DNA of 35,153 nt from Thermoflexales bacterium (lineage in GTDB: Bacteria; Chloroflexota; Anaerolineae; B4-G1; DUEL01). The notes beneath the pieces were generated by a model, which made no database searches, had not been told where the DNA came from, and was given only the letters and a program-made list of their open reading frames with translations. Location: NCBI GenBank assembly GCA_014360895.1, contig JACIWQ010000024.1, positions 1 through 35,153 of the forward strand, written 5' to 3'. A program made the translations under genes and the position numbers. Numbering within the stretch: the stretch's first letter is position 1; each line of letters starts with the position of its first letter. Below, in pieces: positions 1 through 6,929 of the stretch.

Positions 1-33
1 GGCGGCCCGGCCGCCTGCTCCCCCAGCGAGTGA
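1..33 (+). CDS. Possible 3' end of an upstream gene (partial)
   Basis: The first 33 bases read as an open frame ending in TGA (last residues GGPAACSPSE). A hairpin with a T-run lies just downstream on the same strand, which is what one expects after a plus-strand gene. Ten codons are too few to assign a family, and the frame could be chance. Confidence 0.22.
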   Translation, partial: GGPAACSPSE

Positions 34-38
34 TGTGA

Positions 39-73
39 GGTGACGGTCACCTTTAAGATGACCGTCACCTTTT
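39..73 (+). terminator. Rho-independent terminator
   Basis: An 11-bp inverted repeat (GGTGACGGTCA / TGACCGTCACC) with a 9-nt loop is followed directly by TTTT on the plus strand. It lies between a possible plus-strand gene end and the stop of the minus-strand solute-binding protein. The T-run serves the plus strand; on the minus strand the hairpin has no good T-run. Confidence 0.7.
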
Positions 74-79
74 CTGGAG

Positions 80-1831
80 TTACGGCTGGATCTCCACCCA
101 CTCGTAGTAGTCCGCGCCCACGGGCTGCGGGACGTAGCCGCTGACCTTCTTGGAGAAGATGAGCGGCGTCTGGTTGTGGGCGATCCAGATGCGGGCGACG
201 TCGTCGTGGAGCAGTTGCTCCGCCTGCTTGTAGAGCGCCTCCCGCTCGGCCTGGTTGGGGTTGACCAGCGCTTTGTAGAGCAGGACGGCGACCTCCTGGT
301 TGGCGTACCAGCCCTCCCGCTTATCGGGCTGTTTCACCTCATCCTCGGCGCTCAGGCCACCGAAGAAGTAGTTCAGGAAGTTATCCGGGTCGCCGTTGTC
401 GCCACCCCAACCCAGCATATAGAGGCCCATCAGGAGGCCGTTGCGCCGCAGGCCCAGGTAGGTCGGCCAGTCGCCCGCCAGTTCCAGTTGGGCGTTGATG
501 CCGGCCTTGGCCAGGTCCGCCGCCATCGCCTCGCCGATCTCCTTGGGGCTGGGATAGTAGAAGCGGGTCACCGGCATATAGTAGAGTTTCAACGGGATTT
601 TGTCCCCGGCATGGTAGACAATGTTCCCGTCGGCGTCGGCCACGTCCTCCGCGATGGTCACCTCGCTTAGCCCGTCCGGGAAGCCCGCCTCGGCCAGGAG
701 TTGTTTGGAGAGGTCGGGGTTGTACTCCCAGTCCTGGATGGCGTCGTTGTAGCCCCACACGGCGGGCGGGATAAAGGTCTTGGCGACCAGGCCGTACTTG
801 CCGTAGAAGTTCTGGACCAGGGCCTGCTTGTTGATGGCGTGGGCCACCGCCTCCCGCACCCGGACGTCCTGGAATTCCTTGATCTTGAAGTTGAAGGCCA
901 GGTAGGCGGTGTTCAGCGCCGGGCGGGTCAGGATGTAGAGGTTGGGGTCGGCCTCGGCGGCCGCCAAGTCCTCCACCGTCGCCTGCTCGGTGGCGTGGAT
1001 GTCGCCGGCCTTCAGCGCCAGGAAGCGGGCGGAGTCGTCCGGGATCACCCGCCAGACGATTTCGTCAATCTTGGGCCGGCCGCCCCAGTACTCGTCGTTG
1101 GCGACGACGGTGATGTGGTCACCCTCCACCCACTCCTTGAACTTGAAGGGGCCGGTGCCCACGCAGCCGACCTCCGGCATCCCGTACTTCTCGCCGTACT
1201 TCTGGATGGCGGTCGGGCTGGAGATGGCGAACATGTCCATCGCCAGGTTGGCCAGGAAAGGCGCCAGCGGCTGGGAGAGTTTGAAGCGGACGGTGTAGTC
1301 GTCCACCTTCTCCACGGCGGTGATCAGACTGGCGTCGTCAAAGCCGCCCCACATGGCCTCGTAGTACTCAAAGACCTGGCTGGGGAAGTGGTAGGGGTTG
1401 TTGGTGAAGCGCCAGCGCTCAAAGTTGAAGATGACGGCGTCGGCGTTGAAGTCGGTCCCATCGTGGAACTTGACGCCCTGGCGCAGTTTGCAGGTCCATT
1501 CGGTGGCCGTCTCGTTGGGGACGCACTCCTCGGCCAGGGCCGGGATAGGTCTGGTGGAGCCAGGCTCGTACTGATAGAGGGGCTCCAGGCACTGCCCGGT
1601 GACCCGGAAGGACTCGCCGTCGGTGACGATGGCGGGGTCCAGTTGCACCGAGTCGCCGCCCCGGCCGAAGATGAAGCGGACGACCTCGGGGGCCTTGGTT
1701 GGCGCGGGAGTGGGGGGTTGGGTGGCGGCAGGAGGCGGGGCGGTGGTGGGGGTGGCGGTGGGCTTGCAGGCCACCAGGCCCAGGAGCAGAGCGCCAACAG
1801 CCAGAACGGTGAAGATGCGCAGCAGTTTCAT
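80..1831 (-). CDS. ABC transporter solute-binding lipoprotein, peptide/nickel (SBP family 5) type
   Basis: This 583-residue protein is an extracytoplasmic solute-binding protein of the oligopeptide/dipeptide/nickel class. It begins with a lipoprotein signal peptide whose lipobox LVAC places the lipidated cysteine at residue 22, followed by a Thr/Pro/Ala-rich tether to about residue 48. The rest resembles the family 5 fold: an early segment with LDPA, then LKLYYMP-type and GWGGDNGDPDNFL segments near the end, typical of DppA/OppA-like proteins. Length fits the family. Start chosen because AAGGAGGAGAG precedes the ATG. No permease or ATPase gene is visible, so the transporter partners are either left of the window or elsewhere. 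The substrate cannot be told from sequence. Confidence 0.93.
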   Translation of the reverse strand: MKLLRIFTVLAVGALLLGLVACKPTATPTTAPPPAATQPPTPAPTKAPEVVRFIFGRGGDSVQLDPAIVTDGESFRVTGQCLEPLYQYEPGSTRPIPALAEECVPNETATEWTCKLRQGVKFHDGTDFNADAVIFNFERWRFTNNPYHFPSQVFEYYEAMWGGFDDASLITAVEKVDDYTVRFKLSQPLAPFLANLAMDMFAISSPTAIQKYGEKYGMPEVGCVGTGPFKFKEWVEGDHITVVANDEYWGGRPKIDEIVWRVIPDDSARFLALKAGDIHATEQATVEDLAAAEADPNLYILTRPALNTAYLAFNFKIKEFQDVRVREAVAHAINKQALVQNFYGKYGLVAKTFIPPAVWGYNDAIQDWEYNPDLSKQLLAEAGFPDGLSEVTIAEDVADADGNIVYHAGDKIPLKLYYMPVTRFYYPSPKEIGEAMAADLAKAGINAQLELAGDWPTYLGLRRNGLLMGLYMLGWGGDNGDPDNFLNYFFGGLSAEDEVKQPDKREGWYANQEVAVLLYKALVNPNQAEREALYKQAEQLLHDDVARIWIAHNQTPLIFSKKVSGYVPQPVGADYYEWVEIQP

Positions 1832-1865
1832 CTCTCCTCCTTATGTTTCACGTTTCTGAAAGAGT

Positions 1866-1898
1866 TTACAAGAAGGGGTTGGGGAGACCGTTTCGCAT
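1866..1898 (-). CDS. Possible leader peptide (10 codons) upstream of the solute-binding protein
   Basis: Within the roughly 100-nt leader of the solute-binding protein gene, the minus strand has AAAGGAGGTGAT (1920 to 1909), a full 12-base complement to the usual 16S rRNA 3' end. It is followed 10 nt later by ATG and a frame encoding MRNGLPNPFL then TAA. The distance from the GGAGG core to the ATG is longer than ideal. Translation is therefore uncertain, but such a strong ribosome-binding sequence well away from the main start codon is unusual. Confidence 0.35.
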   Translation of the reverse strand: MRNGLPNPFL

Positions 1899-1946
1899 CT
1901 TTCCCGGTATCACCTCCTTTCCGCTGGCTGGGGAGACACACAGTAA

Positions 1947-1974
1947 AGTATACCAGTTGCGGGGGAAATGTCAA
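1947..1974 (-). promoter_or_regulatory. Sigma-70-type promoter of the solute-binding protein gene
   Basis: On the minus strand, TTGACA (1974-1969) and TATACT (1952-1947) are separated by 16 bp. Transcription would start near 1940, giving a leader of about 110 nt. It is divergent from the promoter at 2004-2033. Confidence 0.75.
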
Positions 1975-2003
1975 GAAGCGCCCATCGGCGGGGAAAATCC
2001 CAT

Positions 2004-2033
2004 TTGGCTGAAGATGTGGAAATGTGGTATACT
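2004..2033 (+). promoter_or_regulatory. Promoter-like sequence shared with the intact argF
   Basis: TTGGCT and TATACT are separated by 18 bp. The stretch TTTGGCTGA followed by GAA, G/A and TGTGGTATACT is nearly the same as that in front of the intact argF at 5496-5523. This suggests the truncated argF copy kept its original promoter region. Confidence 0.55.
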
Positions 2034-2116
2034 TGATACTCACCAGGGCTGTGGAGCCCCGCAGTACCCGCACCGGTTGCCCTGCGACGCGAAATTTGCA
2101 TGACGGAGGTCCCGAT

Positions 2117-2766
2117 CCCGCTACGTGGACGCCATTATGGCCCGCGTCTTCGCCCACTCGGACGTGGTCACCTTGGCCGAATACTCCCGTGTCCCCGTTA
2201 TCAACGGCCTCTCCGACTACAGCCACCCCTGCCAGGGGCTGGCGGACTTCTTGACCATCATTGAGAAAAAGGGCCGCGACCTGAAGGGGAAGAAACTGGC
2301 CTTTGTGGGGGACGGGAACAACGTGGCGACGTCGCTCCTCTTCGGGGCGACGAAACTGGGGATGGACTTCGCCATCGCCACCCCACCCGGCTACGAACTG
2401 CCTGCCCCGGTCTGGGAATTGGGGCAGAAGTTTGCCGCCGAGAGCGGGAGCTGCCTCCTGGCGACCCACGACCCGGTGGAGGCGGTCCGGGATGCGGATG
2501 TCATCTACACCGACGTCTGGGCCTCTATGGGGCAGGAGGCGGAGGCGGAGATGCGCGCGAAGGTCTTCCCGCCGTATCAGGTCAACGCGGCGCTGGTCGC
2601 AAAGGCCAGGCCCGATGTCATCGTGATGCACTGCCTGCCGGCCCATCGCGGCCAGGAGATCACCGACGATGTTGCCGATGGCCCTCACTCCGTCCTCTGG
2701 GACCAGGCGGAGAACCGGATGCACGCGCAGAAGGCGATCCTGGCGGAGTTGATGGTGGGGGGATAA
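2117..2766 (+). pseudogene. 5'-truncated ornithine carbamoyltransferase (second argF copy)
   Basis: From about 2117 the sequence matches the intact argF at 5568-6494, starting at the codons for [10 protein letters not shown] (residue 95 onward) and running to the stop. The first ~95 residues are missing, including the SxRTR carbamoyl-phosphate-binding motif. The HPCQ and HCLP motifs remain. Without the first motif it cannot be a normal transcarbamylase. The longest open frame starts at GTG 2125 (213 codons), 15 nt after a GGAGG, so a truncated product could still be made. The 132 bases from 2271 to 2402 differ from the intact copy at one position, whereas flanking stretches differ more, suggesting recent duplication or gene conversion. 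The promoter-like region upstream is also shared. No inactivating frameshift lies within the retained part. Confidence 0.85.
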
Positions 2767-2794
2767 AAACCGGGGCGGTGCTGGAGCGCTGACG

Positions 2795-2822
2795 TTGCAA
2801 TTTTCCCAATTTCGGCTACAAT
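2795..2822 (+). promoter_or_regulatory. Promoter for a leaderless transcript
   Basis: TTGCAA (2795-2800) and TACAAT (2817-2822) are spaced by 16 bp. The next gene's ATG is at 2833, only 10 bases after the -10 box, and there is no Shine-Dalgarno sequence. Transcription should therefore begin within a few bases of the start codon, giving a leaderless mRNA. Confidence 0.65.
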
Positions 2823-2832
2823 TCTGATAATA

Positions 2833-4734
2833 ATGAACCCGTGGGCGGCCTGGATTCCACCCTGGCTGCAGGAGTGGGCACAGCAATACCTTCTTCCCTT
2901 CCTGAAAATTCAACTCCGCCAACTGCTGTGGGTCTTCCTTCAGGGGGTGCTGGAAACTTTCTTGCTCTTTGCCCTGCCGACCGCGGCCGTCTTGGGGAGC
3001 CAAAAGGTCTGGGAGGGCCGCTACCGGCTGACCCCTGCGCAGCAGGAGACGGTGGCCCGGTGGGCCCAGGTCGCCGACGCGGTCGCCCAACTGGAGGATG
3101 TCCCTTCGGTTACCCCACTGGTCCTGTGGTATAAAGAGGGAGGGCTGCGGGCCGTCAACCCCGATAACTGCGAGGGGATTATGGGGCTGCATACGGCGGT
3201 CCGTTCCGGCCGACTCCCCTGCTTCCCGCCGGGGCCGATAGACGATGCCGAGGTCGTCCGGCAACTCCGGCTGGGCGCCCGCATCTTCAAAGAACACTGC
3301 CCGGAGGTCCACTACACCACCACCGACCCGGAGACGCTGAAGCGGTGTTATCTCTATTACAACGCGGGCCGCAACACCCGGCTGGACCCGGACCGGTCGG
3401 GCTACGTGATGAACGGCTACGACGCGGCCCACCAGAACATGCTACACCGGTCGGCGTCGGGCCAGGTGGTGCGGTTGCAGGCGCTGGGGGCCTGGCCGGT
3501 CCACCTGGCGATCCAGGCGCAACTGAACTGGAACCCCTTTCCAGGCCTCCCTTCGCCCTTCCTGCCCGTGGTGCGGCTGCTGCAGGAGGGGTGGGACCGT
3601 CTCTGGGCGTGGGCCGCCCCGCCGACGTGGGTCCATCCCCGGCCGGCGGCCGCCGTTTCCTGCTTTGCCCCTGCGGTCGGTGAGTGCTTCGTGGCGCCGC
3701 ACCAGGGGGGAGACGCCGACCTGGCCCCCATCCTGCGGCCCGACGCGCCGGTCCGGTGGGTGGGGGAGGTGGCCTGCGGGGTCTTTCCCGGCGTGGCGAT
3801 GGCGACAGGGCAGGCGGCGCTGTTGCCGGTCCCGATGCCCGGCCGCCTGGCCCGCTACACCGACCAGTGGGGGCAACTGACCCTTCAGGTGGAGAACGAC
3901 GAGTGGATTCTCTGGATTTCCGGCCTGCGCTCCGCAGTGACGGAGCGCGGGGAAGTTCGTGCCGGGGAGCCGCTGGGAACCCTCGGGGGCGGGAAGGAGC
4001 ACCCGTTTTACGTTGCGCTCTACGATAAAGTCGCGGGGGGCTACGTGGACCCCCGGCCTTTTCTAGCTCAGAGTCTTTGTCCGGAAGTAGATGCGACGAT
4101 CCAGCGGAATCTTTTAGTGGAGGAGGAGGGGATGAACAATCTCGCTGCCCTGTTGCCCTTTGTACCCCTGATCTTGGGCCTGGTCTGGGCTCTCTGGCTC
4201 TTCTTCAAGAAAGACATGCTGGCGAAGGGGCCGGTCCAGGTCATCACCTACTTCATTGGGGTCATCCTGGCCCTGTGGATCATCGGCTGGATCGTAGACG
4301 CCTTTCTGCCCCAGTGGGTGGCCCAGCGGCTGGTGAACGCGCGCCAGTCGCAGGACATCCGGACGATCCAGCAGGTGAGCCGGGAGATTCTGAACGAGGC
4401 GGCGGGAAGAGCGCCGACGCCGGTTGTGGTGGTCTACACGCCCGCTCCTGTCGTCCCGACCCCCGTCCCGCCGACCCCGGTTCCGGTCGTCCCATCGCCG
4501 GTCTCTCCGGAGGCCACGCCGCCCCAGGGCTCCGTCGCCCCGACGGTCCCGGTCTTCTCCGCCCAGGCCGCGCCGGGGCCGGGTGAGCAGGTCTACGTCG
4601 TCCGCTCCGGCGACGCCCTCTTCAGCATCGCCCGTCGCTTCGGGGTGAGCTTGCAGGCCCTGCAACAGCGCAACAACATCGTCAACCCCAACGACATCAA
4701 AGTCGGACAGCAACTGATCATTCCGGCGCCGTGA
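2833..4734 (+). CDS. Membrane cell-wall protein: lysozyme-like region, degenerate M23-like region, two TM helices, LysM
   Basis: This 633-residue protein appears to act at the cell envelope. An N-terminal hydrophobic segment (about 28-57) anchors it. Residues ~75-190 resemble a lytic transglycosylase/lysozyme-like domain (WYKEGG, IMGLHTAV, CYLYYNAG). Residues ~300-420 resemble an M23/LytM beta-barrel (VRAGEPLGTLGGG, then YVDPRPFL), but HPFYVALYD stands where active enzymes have HxH, so that part is probably non-catalytic. Two further membrane helices lie at ~437-456 and ~468-490. A long Pro/Val-rich linker leads to a C-terminal LysM peptidoglycan-binding domain (YVVRSGDALFSIARRFGVS). It overlaps the next gene by 4 bases, so the two are translationally coupled. 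Domain calls other than LysM are by motif resemblance only. Confidence 0.75.
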   Translation: MNPWAAWIPPWLQEWAQQYLLPFLKIQLRQLLWVFLQGVLETFLLFALPTAAVLGSQKVWEGRYRLTPAQQETVARWAQVADAVAQLEDVPSVTPLVLWYKEGGLRAVNPDNCEGIMGLHTAVRSGRLPCFPPGPIDDAEVVRQLRLGARIFKEHCPEVHYTTTDPETLKRCYLYYNAGRNTRLDPDRSGYVMNGYDAAHQNMLHRSASGQVVRLQALGAWPVHLAIQAQLNWNPFPGLPSPFLPVVRLLQEGWDRLWAWAAPPTWVHPRPAAAVSCFAPAVGECFVAPHQGGDADLAPILRPDAPVRWVGEVACGVFPGVAMATGQAALLPVPMPGRLARYTDQWGQLTLQVENDEWILWISGLRSAVTERGEVRAGEPLGTLGGGKEHPFYVALYDKVAGGYVDPRPFLAQSLCPEVDATIQRNLLVEEEGMNNLAALLPFVPLILGLVWALWLFFKKDMLAKGPVQVITYFIGVILALWIIGWIVDAFLPQWVAQRLVNARQSQDIRTIQQVSREILNEAAGRAPTPVVVVYTPAPVVPTPVPPTPVPVVPSPVSPEATPPQGSVAPTVPVFSAQAAPGPGEQVYVVRSGDALFSIARRFGVSLQALQQRNNIVNPNDIKVGQQLIIPAP

Positions 4735-5504
4735 GCCGCATCGGGGTCGCTATTCTGGATGGCGCCGAGTGGGTGCTGGCGAACCTGGCCCGTTTGAGGC
4801 TCCTGAGGGGAATCTGCGGGTGGGCGCTGGACCGGCTTCGGCGCTGGCGGGCTGCGCGCGCGGCGCGCCGGCCGCCCTTCGCGCCGATGCCGTCGGCGCT
4901 GGAGCGGGCGGTGGCGTGGATGGCCCGATTCCGGTGGCTGCGCCCCATGATGGAGGGCGTCCTGCCGACGCCCCGTCTTCTCCAGGGGGAGACGGTCCAA
5001 CTGGAGATTCGGATGGCCCCCTACCGGCTGCGCATCGCCCTGGCCCTTTTCCGCGCCGCGCTGGCCCTGGCCGCCTTGCTCCTGCTCGTTCTGGTCGGGA
5101 CGGCGGTGTTGCGGGTCTCGGCCCTGATCCAGGGGGCGGTCGGATTTCTGCTGCTTCTCTCCCTCTACGGAGTGGTCGGTGCTATCCGCCAACTCCTGCT
5201 CTACTACCAGTGGCGGTTCATTCTGACCAACAAGCGCACGATTATCATCGCCCCGGACGCCCGGCGGCGCGGTTTTGCCGACCTGGTCTATCTGAAAGGA
5301 GGCAAGATTCAGGTAGTGGACACGGCCTGGTCGCCCAGTCCCCTCTGGGGGTTCTACCAGGCGATGACCGGGGCGCGGGATGTCATCCTGAGCCTGACCG
5401 GGTATGAATTCAGGCCGGAGGGGGCAGAGGTGAAAGGGGGGCTGCGCTTTCCCGACGTGATGCCCGAGGACATCGTGCGGATGGAGGAACTGATTTTTGG
5501 CTGA
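4731..5504 (+). CDS. Membrane protein with bacterial PH-like domain
   Basis: The 257-residue product starts with GTG at 4731, overlapping the upstream stop (GTGA). An Arg-rich amphipathic N-terminus (1-80) precedes two membrane helices (about 104-127 and 132-152). The C-terminal part has the pattern of a bacterial PH (YdbS/DUF304-type) domain: WRFILTNKRTIII, then LKGGKIQVVDTAWSPSPLWG. Such domains usually sit at the inner face of the membrane and the biochemical role is unknown. The coupling to the LysM protein suggests a joint envelope function. The last codons overlap the -35 region of argF. Confidence 0.75.
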   Translation: MSRIGVAILDGAEWVLANLARLRLLRGICGWALDRLRRWRAARAARRPPFAPMPSALERAVAWMARFRWLRPMMEGVLPTPRLLQGETVQLEIRMAPYRLRIALALFRAALALAALLLLVLVGTAVLRVSALIQGAVGFLLLLSLYGVVGAIRQLLLYYQWRFILTNKRTIIIAPDARRRGFADLVYLKGGKIQVVDTAWSPSPLWGFYQAMTGARDVILSLTGYEFRPEGAEVKGGLRFPDVMPEDIVRMEELIFG

Positions 5505-5523
5505 GCGGGAAGTGTGGTATACT
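5497..5523 (+). promoter_or_regulatory. Promoter of argF
   Basis: TTGGCT (5497-5502) overlaps the stop of the upstream gene; TATACT is at 5518-5523. The 15-bp spacer is short, and TGTGG just upstream of the -10 may compensate. The same block occurs before the truncated argF copy with an 18-bp spacer. The leader would be about 38 nt. Confidence 0.5.
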
Positions 5524-5567
5524 GGGAGTATCCGACCCATCTCTCTCGCAGATGCAGGAGGGTTCCG

Positions 5568-6494
5568 ATGAAACATTTCCTCAGTCTGGCCGACCTTTCC
5601 TCGCAGGAAATGTGGCACCTGCTGGACCTGGCGATAGAACTCAAGGAGGAGTGGAAACGGGGCGGGAACCGCCCCCTGCTCAAGGGCAAAGTCCTGGGGA
5701 TGATTTTCCAGAAACCGTCGCTGCGGACCCGTGTCTCGTTTGACATGGCGATGCTCCACCTGGGCGGGCACGCCCTCTATCTCTCTCCCCAGGAGATTCA
5801 GTTGGGCGTTCGGGAGAGCATCCCGGATGTCGCCCGGGTCCTTTCCCGCTACGTGGACGCCATCATGGCCCGTGTCTTTGCCCATTCGGACCTGCTCACC
5901 CTGGCCCAATACTCCCGCGTCCCGGTCATCAACGGCCTCTCCGACTACAGCCACCCCTGCCAGGGGCTGGCGGACTTCCTGACCATCATTGAAAAGAAGG
6001 GCCGCGACCTGAAGGGGAAGAAACTGGCCTTTGTGGGGGACGGGAACAACGTGGCGACGTCGCTCCTCTTCGGGGCGACGAAACTGGGGATGGACTTCGC
6101 CATCGCCACCCCGCCCGGCTACGAACTGCCCGCGCAGGTGTGGGAGTTGGGGCAGAGATTCGCCGCGGAGAGCGGGAGCCACATCCTGGCGACCCACGAC
6201 CCGGTGGAGGCGGTCCGGGAAGCCGACGTCATCTACACCGATGTCTGGACCTCCATGGGGCAGGAGGCGGAGGCGGAGGTGCGCGCGAAGGTCTTCCCGC
6301 CCTATCAGGTCAACGCGGCGCTGGTGGCGAAGGCCAAGTCCGATGTCATCGTGATGCACTGTCTGCCGGCCCATCGGGGGCAGGAAATCACCGACGACGT
6401 CGCCGACGGCCCCCACTCCGTCCTCTGGGACCAGGCGGAGAACCGGATGCACGCGCAGAAGGCGATCCTGGTGGAGTTGATGGTGGGAGGGTAA
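5568..6494 (+). CDS. argF: Ornithine carbamoyltransferase
   Basis: This 308-residue cytoplasmic enzyme joins carbamoyl phosphate and ornithine to form citrulline in arginine synthesis. All signature motifs are present: SLRTR (51-55, carbamoyl-phosphate binding), HPCQ (129-132), SMG (229-231) and HCLP (264-267, ornithine-side cysteine). Length is normal. ATG 5568 was chosen over the upstream GTG because GCAGGAGGG sits 5 bases before it and the protein then begins as other family members do. No other arginine genes are nearby. The catabolic variant (arcB) cannot be excluded, but no arcA or arcC is present. A truncated paralogue lies at 2117-2766 and a short 3' remnant at 6868-6913. Confidence 0.95.
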   Translation: MKHFLSLADLSSQEMWHLLDLAIELKEEWKRGGNRPLLKGKVLGMIFQKPSLRTRVSFDMAMLHLGGHALYLSPQEIQLGVRESIPDVARVLSRYVDAIMARVFAHSDLLTLAQYSRVPVINGLSDYSHPCQGLADFLTIIEKKGRDLKGKKLAFVGDGNNVATSLLFGATKLGMDFAIATPPGYELPAQVWELGQRFAAESGSHILATHDPVEAVREADVIYTDVWTSMGQEAEAEVRAKVFPPYQVNAALVAKAKSDVIVMHCLPAHRGQEITDDVADGPHSVLWDQAENRMHAQKAILVELMVGG

Positions 6495-6515
6495 AAAACC
6501 GCTGGAGGAATTCTG

Positions 6516-6734
6516 ATGGCCGAGGTGATTACGGTTACGCTACCGAAGGAAGTTCAGGTAGCGCTGGAAGAGGTGGTGGAAAAGGAAGGCGTTTCACTTA
6601 ACGCGATCGTCACCGAGGCGCTCCGAGAGTATCTGTTCTTTCGCCGACTTCGCTTGCTGCGGGAACGGATGGTCGCGCAGGCACAGGCACGAGGGATTCG
6701 CACGGAAGAAGACGTCTTCCGGCAGGTCTCATGA
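6516..6734 (+). CDS. Ribbon-helix-helix (CopG-like) antitoxin, orphaned
   Basis: The 72-residue protein begins EVITVTLPKEVQVALEEVV, followed by GVSLNAIVTEALREYL. This is the beta-strand, helix, helix pattern of CopG/Arc-type DNA-binding antitoxins. GGAGG lies 9 bases before the ATG. It starts 21 bases after argF and its stop overlaps the ATG of a wrecked PIN-like toxin (ATGA), the classic toxin-antitoxin arrangement. With the toxin dead it may be a remnant or may act on another toxin. Confidence 0.75.
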   Translation: MAEVITVTLPKEVQVALEEVVEKEGVSLNAIVTEALREYLFFRRLRLLRERMVAQAQARGIRTEEDVFRQVS

Positions 6735-6848
6735 GAGTTGTGCTGGATACAATGTATCACTAGCGATCGGGATTTGCTTGTCCTGCGCCGCTTCGGCTCT
6801 ATTGACATTTTGAGCCCTGCCGAGTTTATGAAGAGCGAAGCAAGGTAA
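6731..6848 (+). pseudogene. PIN-domain (VapC-like) toxin remnant with internal deletion
   Basis: The frame from ATG 6731 reads MRVVLDT and then reaches TAG at 6761. MRVVLDTN is the usual start of PIN toxins, containing the first catalytic Asp. In another frame, 6759-6848 reads TSDRDLLVLRRFG and SPAEFMKSEAR then TAA, which is the usual end of the same family, containing the later acidic residue. About 100 middle codons are gone and the frame is shifted at the join. The product cannot be an active RNase. Family assignment rests on the two ends only. Confidence 0.75.
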
Positions 6849-6867
6849 CTAAACGACCCATCGCTGC

Positions 6868-6913
6868 ACCGGATGTGCGTGCAGAAGGCGATCATGTGGA
6901 GTTGATGGCCGGA
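6868..6913 (+). pseudogene. Short remnant of the argF 3' end
   Basis: This 46-bp stretch matches the end of argF (6443-6489) closely: ACCGGATG, GCAGAAGGCGATC and GTGGAGTTGATGG occur in the same order and spacing, with one small deletion and a few substitutions. It follows the toxin remnant. It implies that the argF 3' end was duplicated here as well, perhaps when the toxin-antitoxin unit arrived or when an argF-toxin-antitoxin block was duplicated. Confidence 0.7.
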
Positions 6914-6929
6914 TCGTAGCGGAGGTGAG

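Noticed and set aside
701-2011. 436-codon plus-strand frame opposite the solute-binding protein
   Set aside because: It is antisense to a clear lipoprotein gene and runs through that gene's promoter and leader.
2101-2124. ATG at 2100 as a start for the truncated argF
   Set aside because: It is out of frame with the carbamoyltransferase sequence and reads into a different frame.
4593-6452. 619-codon frame on the minus strand opposite the LysM, PH and argF genes
   Set aside because: It is a mirror of well-supported plus-strand genes, has low-complexity Arg/Pro/Gly/His composition and no recognisable domain.
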